Shown: in pieces, positions 17,763 to 25,128 of the stretch
Numbering within the stretch: position 1 is the first letter of the stretch
How the letters are laid out: every line of letters starts with the position of its first letter
DNA from: Belliella buryatensis
Lineage (GTDB): Bacteria > Bacteroidota > Bacteroidia > Cytophagales > Cyclobacteriaceae
Direction of reading: 5' to 3'
Assembly: GCF_900188245.1 (NCBI RefSeq)
Contig: NZ_FZOK01000010.1
Span: forward strand, 1 to 64,000
Length of the DNA stretch: 64,000 nucleotides
Notes under the pieces: generated by a model
Told to the model about the DNA's origin: nothing
What the model saw: the letters and a program-made list of their open reading frames with translations, nothing else
Databases searched by the model: none
Made by a program: the position numbers and the translations under genes

Positions 17763-20069
17763 TTAAAATTCATAGTTTAGTTTTAATATCACGTTTCTAC
17801 CCATTTCATGGGCGAAATATCTAAATCGATTCATATAGTCTTTGAACTCAGTGTCAAATAAGTTATTGACATGTAGTCCAATATTGAGATTGTTTTCTCC
17901 AACCTTGATGTTGTTTTGAATACCTATATTCCAAAGGTTATAAGCATCAGGAGCTGGAGCAAAATCAAAATCTGGTTCTCTGTTTTGTCTAGCAACCAAA
18001 ATATTGGACAAAAACACCTTGATATTGCTTCCTGATTTGGAATTGATTAGGTCGTAGGAAATACCATTCTCAAGTCTATCTGCAGGAATAAATGGCAAAT
18101 AAGAATCACTGGAAACATCCCTAGCTCTTACAATAGAGGCCTTGGTAAAAAGCTCTATTCCCAAATAAGACTTATACCTTGCGCTGGCGTCAAATCCCCA
18201 TAAGAATGCATTCGTTTGCTGATATTCAAATACATTAAATGACCCTCTCAATGAGACCAGTTGCTGATCAGTAGGGTTAAGATATATGTAGTTGTTGATT
18301 TGATTGGCATATCCCGTAATTTCAAAATTGACTTGATTATTGGTAAAGGCCAGGGTGTTTACCCATTTATAAGATTGCTCGCTGACAAAATCAGGATTTC
18401 CAATTTCTATGGCTGCCACACCATGGTGAAGCCCTTGGCTAAATTGCTCGTTGATATTAGGAGGTCTCCAAGCAGTTCCCAGATTAGAGTTGAATACCCA
18501 AGACCTTCCTAAAGCGTAAACCCCACCGATAAAAGCGGAGAAGTTCTGAAACGTAAAATCTCGCTCTTCAAGTTCTCGGTTGATAAACCTCGCTGATTCT
18601 ACATATCTATAATCATATCTCAAGCCAGCTTCAATTTCCAAAGGCCCACTTGTAAACTTTTCTATAACGAAAATTCCTGCATTGATTAAGTCAAAATTGG
18701 GGATCAATGGAACCACACCAGTTCCTGGAATATTAGAATTTGCTTGTTGCAATAAACTCAAGCCAACAGATCCATTCCAGTTTCTTCTGGTTTTATGATT
18801 CAGACTAAGGTCGAGTGCATTAGAAAAAAGCTCTAAGTCTAAAGAAGGTCTATCATTGGCTTCACCTCTTCTGCGATCGTACTCTTGACGGTGGTTCCTT
18901 TGAAACCCATATTGAAGATTTAATTTAGAGCCATTTGCCAAGTGATAATGGGCTTTAAGTTTGACCAATTGATGGTCGACGGCCTGTCTTGGGTTTTGAA
19001 TTTCATACGTAAAGCCAGATTCTGAAAAAGGTCTTCCATTATTAATAATGGCCTCTAGATCACTCAAATTCCCAGTATGTGCATCTCTTAAAATTCCTAT
19101 ATTCGTTTGAAAATGACTTACATATAGCTCTGTGCCTAGTTTAGGTGTGCTGTATCCAATAGCACCAGAGAAATTCAATTCACTTACTCCTGTATTATTC
19201 TGGTAGTAATTAGGAGATTGAATATTGCCTATCCTTTTGGAGGAACCTTGAACTCTGTATCCTAAGCCTTTGATCTTCTCTGATCCTCCTGTAAATGAAG
19301 CAGAACCATTTATTCCTCTTCCATTAGAGGAACCTATTAAATCTACTTCCCCTGATTTTTCCCCTTTGGTTGGTAGGGGAGCTGGGTTGACAATGATAAT
19401 ACCGCCCATAGCTTCTGGTCCGAACCGAACTGTCTCAGCACCTTTGACTACAGCTATTTCTTTGGCAATAAATGGATCTAACTCGGGCGCATGTTCTGTA
19501 CCCCATTGTTGACCTTCTAGTTTTACACCATTATTGAGGATAATAATTCTATTTGAATGAAGGCCGTGTATCACAGGTTTAGCAATATTAGAACCAGAAG
19601 AGAAGGTATTTACCCCAGGAATTCTTTTTAAGGCATTTCCAAGATTTTCACCTTTTGAAGCTTTCAATTCATCTCCTCTGAGAGTATTCACAGAACTTGT
19701 AGTAATCAATGCATCATGGTGTCCATGGATCTCTACACCTTCCAATTGAATATCTTCTGCATGTAACCTAACTGTAAGATTTGTATTTGAATTGATTTTT
19801 ACTACTTCATAATAATCCTCGTGTCCCAAATAGCTAACTTTTAATGTAAGCGTACCCGAACATAAATTATCAATTCTAAAATTTCCATTGAGATCACTGA
19901 TGCTCCCTCTTTCTAGCTCTTGAATCCAAATATATGCAGCCTCTATGGCTTCATTATTTTCCTCATGCAATATTTTTCCTCTCAAAGAGTAACTGCAGAC
20001 TTGTCCTAAGGCCAAGGAAGCAGTTAGTGATAGAGATAAAAAGAAGAAGGGGAAAAGGTACTTTTTCAT
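17763..20069 (-). CDS. TonB-dependent receptor, ZnuD-like (predicted zinc uptake)
   Basis: This 768-residue outer-membrane receptor has a signal peptide (about 1-22), a carboxypeptidase-regulatory-like domain (about 25-105), a plug (about 110-235) and a 22-strand barrel ending in a terminal aromatic (NYEF). The plug carries KPVIHGLHSNRI and EHAPELDPF, which resemble the ZnuD family of zinc receptors; histidines cluster in the plug (EIHGHHD). Transport would use TonB-ExbB-ExbD energy. The frame opens 17 codons upstream, but the ATG at 20069 (MKKYLFPFFF) starts the signal. Two palindromic sites sit just upstream. Zinc specificity is inferred, not shown. Confidence 0.82.
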   Translation of the reverse strand: MKKYLFPFFFLSLSLTASLALGQVCSYSLRGKILHEENNEAIEAAYIWIQELERGSISDLNGNFRIDNLCSGTLTLKVSYLGHEDYYEVVKINSNTNLTVRLHAEDIQLEGVEIHGHHDALITTSSVNTLRGDELKASKGENLGNALKRIPGVNTFSSGSNIAKPVIHGLHSNRIIILNNGVKLEGQQWGTEHAPELDPFIAKEIAVVKGAETVRFGPEAMGGIIIVNPAPLPTKGEKSGEVDLIGSSNGRGINGSASFTGGSEKIKGLGYRVQGSSKRIGNIQSPNYYQNNTGVSELNFSGAIGYSTPKLGTELYVSHFQTNIGILRDAHTGNLSDLEAIINNGRPFSESGFTYEIQNPRQAVDHQLVKLKAHYHLANGSKLNLQYGFQRNHRQEYDRRRGEANDRPSLDLELFSNALDLSLNHKTRRNWNGSVGLSLLQQANSNIPGTGVVPLIPNFDLINAGIFVIEKFTSGPLEIEAGLRYDYRYVESARFINRELEERDFTFQNFSAFIGGVYALGRSWVFNSNLGTAWRPPNINEQFSQGLHHGVAAIEIGNPDFVSEQSYKWVNTLAFTNNQVNFEITGYANQINNYIYLNPTDQQLVSLRGSFNVFEYQQTNAFLWGFDASARYKSYLGIELFTKASIVRARDVSSDSYLPFIPADRLENGISYDLINSKSGSNIKVFLSNILVARQNREPDFDFAPAPDAYNLWNIGIQNNIKVGENNLNIGLHVNNLFDTEFKDYMNRFRYFAHEMGRNVILKLNYEF

Positions 20070-20072
20070 AAA

Positions 20073-20087
20073 TGTAACAGAGTTGCA
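20073..20087. promoter_or_regulatory. Candidate operator 1 (TGTAAC-N3-GTTGCA)
   Basis: TGTAACAGAGTTGCA is an inverted repeat with one mismatch between arms and a three-base spacer, three bases upstream of the receptor start codon. Its architecture is compatible with a dimeric metal-responsive regulator such as a Fur/Zur protein. Assignment to Zur is inference. Confidence 0.45.
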
Positions 20088-20123
20088 AAAATAAAAAGAA
20101 TAATTTAAATCAACTATCAAAAA

Positions 20124-20138
20124 TGCAACTTTGTATCA
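20124..20138. promoter_or_regulatory. Candidate operator 2 (TGCAAC-N3-GTATCA)
   Basis: TGCAACTTTGTATCA fits the same TGnnAC-N3-GTnnCA pattern as the site at 20073-20087. The two are 51 bases apart, about five helical turns, on the promoter side of the TonB receptor gene. Confidence 0.35.
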
Positions 20139-20276
20139 TTTGGTGTTAGGCATGAAAAAAAATTGTATAAGGTCAAAAAGCCCTAAATCAGGATAAAATT
20201 GGCATAAACGATAAAAATTATTTAAAATATTTTACTGAATGTGAAAATTTTAAAAATTAAATATTTATGTTAGAAT

Positions 20277-20295
20277 GTTGAATAAGTCGTTCAAC
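20277..20295. promoter_or_regulatory. Inverted repeat upstream of subtilase gene
   Basis: GTTGAA-taagtcg-TTCAAC is a perfect 6-bp inverted repeat with a seven-base spacer, about 30 bases before the subtilase start. It could be an operator or a 5' UTR hairpin; nothing in the sequence decides between these. Confidence 0.3.
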
Positions 20296-20325
20296 ACGTT
20301 TATTAACCATTAATCATTATTATTT

Positions 20326-21552
20326 ATGTTTACAAAAATCTACAAATCCATTTGCAAACCGGCTGGTATAGCAGCAATAGGCTTGAGCATGCTGACATTC
20401 TCTTGTCAAACTGATTTAGAGAATCCTAATTTGGATAACCAACTTGAAATATTGGATTTTCAGCGTGGTCAGATCATTCCTGGTAAATACATTGTAGTTT
20501 TAAATTCCAACAGTGTTAATTTCAGAAAAAGTGGTTCGTACGAGGATAATGCTGCATTAGCAAGAAAAAATGCTACATCAATTTTATCAAAATATAGAAT
20601 TGCTGAAGAAAAATTGGATTTAGCATTTGGAACTGTGTTAGATGGATTCTCAGTAGAATTATCAGATGCTGAATTTGACTTGTTGTCAAAAGATCCAGCA
20701 GTGGCGTACATTGAGCCTGATCAGATTGTCTCTATCGCACAAGGTCGTCCAGGTGGCGGCGGAGGCGGAGGAGGATCCACACCTTCTCAGGTTACTCCTT
20801 ACGGTATCACCAGAGTCAAAGGAGGTCAAACTTACACTGGAAATAAAAAAGCTTGGGTAATCGATACGGGAATACAATTAAATCACCCAGATTTGAATGT
20901 TGATCAAAGTATTGGTTTTTCTGCATTTACAAGAGGGAAAGATGCTAGTTTTGATGACGGAAATGGACACGGAACTCACGTAGCAGGTACTATTGCGGCG
21001 ATTGACAACGATTTTGGAGTAATAGGTGTAGCTGCTGGAGCCACTGTAGTTTCTATAAAAGTATTGGATTCGCGAGGATCAGGTTCCAATTCAGGTGTAA
21101 TAGCAGGTGTTGACTTTGTTGGTGCTAATGCTAATTCTGGAGACGTGGCTAATATGAGTCTGGGTGGTGGAGCTTCTACAGCTTTAGATAATGCGGTACT
21201 ATCCGCTGCTAGCAAAGGAATTGTTTTTGTAATAGCTGCTGGAAATTCAGGTGCTAATGCAAATAACTTCTCTCCAGCTAGAGTGAATGGCAACAACATT
21301 TATACTATTTCTGCCATGAATAGCTCTGATGTTTGGGCTTCATTTTCCAATTTTGGAAATCCGCCGATCGACTACTGTGCCCCTGGGGTAGGTGTTAACT
21401 CCACTTGGATTAGTAGTGGATATAGATCTATCAGTGGAACATCTATGGCAGCGCCACATGCAGCTGGTGTACTGATGTGGGGTAGTCCAAAAACTGATGG
21501 TTTTGTCATCGGGGACCCTGATGGCAACCCAGATCCAATTATTACCAGATAA
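20326..21552 (+). CDS. S8 family subtilisin-like protease, lipoprotein
   Basis: This 408-residue secreted protease has a lipobox (LTFSC, Cys27), an I9 inhibitor-like propeptide (about residues 50-137), a polyglycine linker (GRPGGGGGGGGS, about 140-151) and an S8 catalytic domain. The triad is Asp180 in VIDTG, His215 in GHGTHVAG and Ser373 in GTSMAAP, with oxyanion Asn307 in AAGNSG. Fold order resembles proteinase K. The propeptide should be removed by autoprocessing. It is a single gene bounded by a perfect hairpin. Anchoring as a lipoprotein rather than free secretion is suggested by the lipobox; there is no C-terminal sorting domain. Confidence 0.9.
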   Translation: MFTKIYKSICKPAGIAAIGLSMLTFSCQTDLENPNLDNQLEILDFQRGQIIPGKYIVVLNSNSVNFRKSGSYEDNAALARKNATSILSKYRIAEEKLDLAFGTVLDGFSVELSDAEFDLLSKDPAVAYIEPDQIVSIAQGRPGGGGGGGGSTPSQVTPYGITRVKGGQTYTGNKKAWVIDTGIQLNHPDLNVDQSIGFSAFTRGKDASFDDGNGHGTHVAGTIAAIDNDFGVIGVAAGATVVSIKVLDSRGSGSNSGVIAGVDFVGANANSGDVANMSLGGGASTALDNAVLSAASKGIVFVIAAGNSGANANNFSPARVNGNNIYTISAMNSSDVWASFSNFGNPPIDYCAPGVGVNSTWISSGYRSISGTSMAAPHAAGVLMWGSPKTDGFVIGDPDGNPDPIITR

Positions 21553-21581
21553 AAAATTTTCAAATGATCTATTTATAAATC

Positions 21582-21609
21582 AAAAGCCTGACCGATCGGT
21601 CAGGCTTTT
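21582..21609. terminator. Bidirectional intrinsic terminator (perfect palindrome)
   Basis: A perfect 28-base palindrome, AAAAGCCTGACCGA and its complement, with flanking A and T. It lies between the converging subtilase and DUF3820 genes and overlaps the last stop codon of the latter by two bases. Confidence 0.85.
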
Positions 21610-21826
21610 ATTGTTTCAGTTTTTTGAGTTGTTGCAAAATATCCTCTAATCCATTGAGCCTGATTTCATAGAGCGTATGCAGCCACATACCAAGCTTGCC
21701 CTCAGGAAATCCTTGCCCATGCATCCATACAAGGTAATGTTCGGGAATATCACAGAGCAATTTCCCTTTGTACTTGCCAAATGGCATTCTTTTGGTCACC
21801 AAATCCATCAAAATTTCCTTATCCAT
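21608..21826 (-). CDS. DUF3820 family protein
   Basis: This 72-residue cytoplasmic protein carries the DUF3820 signature MPFGKYKGK...IPEHYLVW. The family is widespread in bacteria and sometimes labelled a putative quorum-sensing-regulated virulence factor; a function has not been established. A second in-frame ATG at codon 7 is possible. A well-formed Bacteroidetes promoter lies four bases before the start, so the transcript would be leaderless or nearly so. Single gene, terminated by the palindrome at 21582-21609. Confidence 0.8.
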   Translation of the reverse strand: MDKEILMDLVTKRMPFGKYKGKLLCDIPEHYLVWMHGQGFPEGKLGMWLHTLYEIRLNGLEDILQQLKKLKQ

Positions 21827-21830
21827 CGTT

Positions 21831-21860
21831 CAAAAATAGGAATCCAATCTGGATTATCAA
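21831..21860 (-). promoter_or_regulatory. Bacteroidetes-type promoter for the DUF3820 gene
   Basis: On the minus strand, TTG (21860-21858), a 19-base spacer and TATTTTTG (21838-21831) match the consensus TTG-N17-23-TAnnTTTG. The -7 box ends four bases before the ATG at 21826, so transcription should start at or next to the start codon. Confidence 0.6.
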
Positions 21861-21894
21861 TTTTCTGCTTTATCTTGTCCAAAAATAAAAAATT

Positions 21895-23302
21895 ATGAAG
21901 AAGTTATTCTTTTTAACCCTGATCATTACTCTTAGTATACAATTTAATCAAGCACAGTCAATAGAAGGTTCTTGGAAAGGAGAGCTAGCTGTGATGGGAC
22001 AGAAGATTCCATTGATTGTTCATTTTTCTGAAAAAGAGGGTGAATGGTCAGGAAAAATGGATAGCCCTAACCAAGGTGCTATGGGTATAGCGATGCGAAA
22101 AGTACTTTTTGATGGCACTATGATAAGTTTTGAAATGAGTATGGGAAATGCATCCTATGAAGGGCTCCTTTTAGGAGAACAAATCAAAGGCAATTTCTCT
22201 CAATCTGGTATGTCTATACCATTGGATTTTTAATAAGGCAAAGGCAGGCGAACTAAAAAGTGACCAGCCAAATAGGCCTCAAAATCCCAAAGAGCCATAT
22301 GACTATGAAATCCAAGAAGTAAGTTTTGAAAATAGCGAAGCTGGTATACTTCTAAAAGGTACTTTAACAAAGCCAACAGGAAAAGGAACATTTCCAACAG
22401 TAGTTTTGATAAGTGGTTCTGGCCCTCAGAATAGAGACCAAGAAATCATGGGGCACAGACCTTTTTGGATCATGGCCGATTACCTTAGCAGTAGGGGGGT
22501 AGCAGTACTTAGGTATGATGAAAGAGGAGTTGGTGAGTCCACTGGAGTCTTTGCTGAAGCGACCACTATTGAATTGAAGACTGATGCATCAGCAGCATTA
22601 GACTTTTTGAGAAAGCAAGACTTTGTAGATTCAAGAAAATTGGGCGTCATTGGCCATAGTGAGGGAGGATTGATTTCTTGGATGCTAGGATCTGAATATA
22701 AAGAGCTTGATTTCTTAATTACCTTGGCACCACCAGTAGTGCCAATTACAGAATTGATGGATAAGCAAACTGAAGCTATCACAAGAGTATCCGGCGCCAA
22801 TGAAATGATCGTCAATGCTGCCGTAGAAAGAAATAGAGAGGTTTATAAAGTAGTTGTCGAAAGCAATAGCATTGACGAGATCAAACCAAAATTGAAAACC
22901 TTATTCGAAGCACAGCTAAAAAGCATGGGTTTACCTGAATCGATGATGGAATCTCAACTACAACAATTGCAACAAGCTTATGAATCTCAATTGGATACTT
23001 GGATGATTAATTTTCTTAAAATGAAGCCTGAGGTGTATATTCAAAAAATCGATATACCTGTTTTTGCGGCATTTGGATCAAAAGACTTGCAAGTTGATGC
23101 TGCTCAAAATGGTAATAAATTGGTAGCATTGTTTAGCGAAAAACCAGAACTCCTTGAGGTCAAGGTTTATGAAAATCAGAATCACCTTTTCCAAACTGCG
23201 CAAACAGGTGCCGTGGATGAATATGCAAAGATTGAAGAATCAATCAGCTACCTACTACTAGAAGATATAGTCAAGTTTATTGAATCAATAGGTTCAAAAT
23301 AA
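21895..23302 (+). pseudogene. Alpha/beta hydrolase (S9-like) interrupted by a single-base frameshift
   Basis: Two adjacent frames make one gene. The first (21895-22233) has a signal peptide and a beta-domain; it stops at TAA in a T5 run at 22227-22231. Removing one T gives PLDFNKAKAG and continues without a stop to 23302, a 468-residue protein. The second part holds the hydrolase domain: SGSGPQNRD oxyanion region, GHSEGG nucleophile, Asp in GSKDLQV and His in NQNHLF. Intact relatives in Bacteroidetes have this N-terminal domain plus hydrolase layout. Either a real inactivating or slippage event, or a homopolymer sequencing error. Codon usage and motifs in both parts look undecayed, so the change is recent or artefactual. 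Confidence 0.85.
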
Positions 23303-23364
23303 TAGTCATTATGAACTTCAAAGAGAGGATATCAAGCCACCATGTTTAAACGCAAGTCAAAAAG

Positions 23365-23401
23365 AAAGAGCCTCGATAGATCGAAACTATCGAGGCTCTT
23401 T
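23365..23401. terminator. Bidirectional intrinsic terminator
   Basis: AAAGAGCCTCGATA at 23365-23378 pairs perfectly with 23388-23401 around a nine-base loop, with A and T runs on each side. It separates the converging hydrolase and gamma-glutamyltransferase genes. Confidence 0.85.
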
Positions 23402-23426
23402 TGAATTTTAGGGATTTGCAGCAGTA

Positions 23427-25127
23427 TTAAAACCCTACCGCAGTATCATCACCTCTAGGGTCTGCACCACCTTCTAATTTCCCATTTTTCAATTTTAAAA
23501 TAGCATCTACTTTGCCAATGATAGGTGAGGGGGATTCATTGACAAGATATCCTTTTGCTTTCAATTGTTCAAGAGTCCCAGAAGTGAATACATCCTTTTC
23601 AAACCGGATTTCGTCAGGAAGCCATTGATGATGAAAACGGGGAGCATTGACGGCTTCCTGCATGGTCATATCAAATTCAACTACATTGAGAATGGTCTGT
23701 ACCACCGAGGTGATGATGGTAGAGCCTCCAGGTGTACCCACTATCATCAATATCTCTCCATCTTTTACCACTAAGGTAGGCGTCATCGAACTCAGCATAC
23801 GCTTACCAGGTTCAATTTGGTTGGCTTCTGCACCGATCAAGCCAAACATATTGGGTACCCCCGCTTTAGCAGAGAAGTCATCCATTTCATTGTTGAAAAA
23901 GAAACCTAGCTCTTCACTATAAAGTTTGGATCCAAAAGCACCATTCAAAGTAGTCGTAATTGCCAAGGCATTTCCATATTGATCCATGATAGAGTAGTGG
24001 GTAGTCTCATCGCTTTCTTGGAATTGTACTTGTCCTTGAGACACTTCCGAAGACAAAGTTGCCTTATCCCAATTGAAGCTTTCCATCCTCTTTCGTAAGT
24101 AGGCTTTATCCATCAATAGAGCTATAGGAACTGTCACAAAATCAGGATCACCTAGGTAATAATTCCTATCGGCATAAGCCCTTCTTTCAGCTTCTACCAA
24201 TACTTGTATGTATTCAGGAGAGTTGTGCCCTAAGCTTTTCAAATCATGATCTTCTATCATGCCCATGATCTGGGCAATGGTAACCCCACCACTGCTAGGT
24301 GGTGCCATGGAGATGATTTGATGACCTCGGTAATCGAAAACAATGGGCTCCCTCCATTGAGCTTCATAGTTTGCTAGATCTTCTAGAGTAATGATTCCTC
24401 CATGATCTTGGATATAGTCCACGATCTTTTGCGCTGTCTCCCCTTTATAAAATTCGTCTCTGCCATTGGCTGAAATTTTTCTCAGAGTATTGGCAAGCGC
24501 TAGATATTTAATTGTATCACCTTCCTGATACTCTTGAGCAAACATGGATCCTGGCCCATTTACCTCCTCGATGATACTTCTATTACCTTTCAAACTTCTA
24601 GCTTGGTTGGAGGTGACTACTACCCCTTTTTCAGCCAATACGATTACTGGAGCAAGAATATCTGAAATCGGAAGTGAGCCAAATTTGCGATGAACTTCAA
24701 AAATCCCTGCTATAGTACCCGGAACACCTACTGCAAGTGCTCCTGTTGTACTTAAACGGGGAATCACTTCTTCATGCTCGTCTAAATACATATCACGAGT
24801 TGCAGCCAATGGAGCCTTTTCTCTGTAATCAATAGATCCTATGGCACCATCAGCAGTTCTGTAAACCATAAATCCACCCCCTCCTAAGTTACCTGCAAAA
24901 GGAAAGGCAATAGCCAAAGCCAATTCTGTCGCCATCATAGCATCAAAAGCATTGCCTCCTTGTTGCATGATTGATAGCCCAATTTCAGAAGCTTCCCTTC
25001 TAGCCGATACGACCATAGCATGCTCGGCAATCAATCCTCTTTTTGAGTATTCTTTTTGCTCTGTTTTGCACGAAACAAAGAGTACACAGCAAACTAGAAA
25101 ATAGCGGATCAATGGAGTTGTTTTCAT
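23427..25127 (-). CDS. ggt: Gamma-glutamyltransferase (glutathione hydrolase)
   Basis: This 566-residue N-terminal-nucleophile hydrolase cleaves the gamma-glutamyl bond of glutathione and related peptides in the periplasm. A lipobox (LFVSC, Cys20) indicates a lipoprotein. The catalytic Thr375 begins the TTHYS motif, where autocleavage would split large and small subunits; GTPGGSTI and the GNLGGGGF loop fit the family. It starts one base after the stop of the upstream DPP-IV-like peptidase gene, so both are one operon. Together they suggest exported peptide and glutathione scavenging. Confidence 0.93.
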   Translation of the reverse strand: MKTTPLIRYFLVCCVLFVSCKTEQKEYSKRGLIAEHAMVVSARREASEIGLSIMQQGGNAFDAMMATELALAIAFPFAGNLGGGGFMVYRTADGAIGSIDYREKAPLAATRDMYLDEHEEVIPRLSTTGALAVGVPGTIAGIFEVHRKFGSLPISDILAPVIVLAEKGVVVTSNQARSLKGNRSIIEEVNGPGSMFAQEYQEGDTIKYLALANTLRKISANGRDEFYKGETAQKIVDYIQDHGGIITLEDLANYEAQWREPIVFDYRGHQIISMAPPSSGGVTIAQIMGMIEDHDLKSLGHNSPEYIQVLVEAERRAYADRNYYLGDPDFVTVPIALLMDKAYLRKRMESFNWDKATLSSEVSQGQVQFQESDETTHYSIMDQYGNALAITTTLNGAFGSKLYSEELGFFFNNEMDDFSAKAGVPNMFGLIGAEANQIEPGKRMLSSMTPTLVVKDGEILMIVGTPGGSTIITSVVQTILNVVEFDMTMQEAVNAPRFHHQWLPDEIRFEKDVFTSGTLEQLKAKGYLVNESPSPIIGKVDAILKLKNGKLEGGADPRGDDTAVGF

Positions 25128-25128
25128 A

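Noticed and set aside
20976-21299. 107-codon minus-strand frame inside the subtilase gene
   Set aside because: It is the antisense of the catalytic domain, with low-complexity Ala/Pro composition typical of a shadow.
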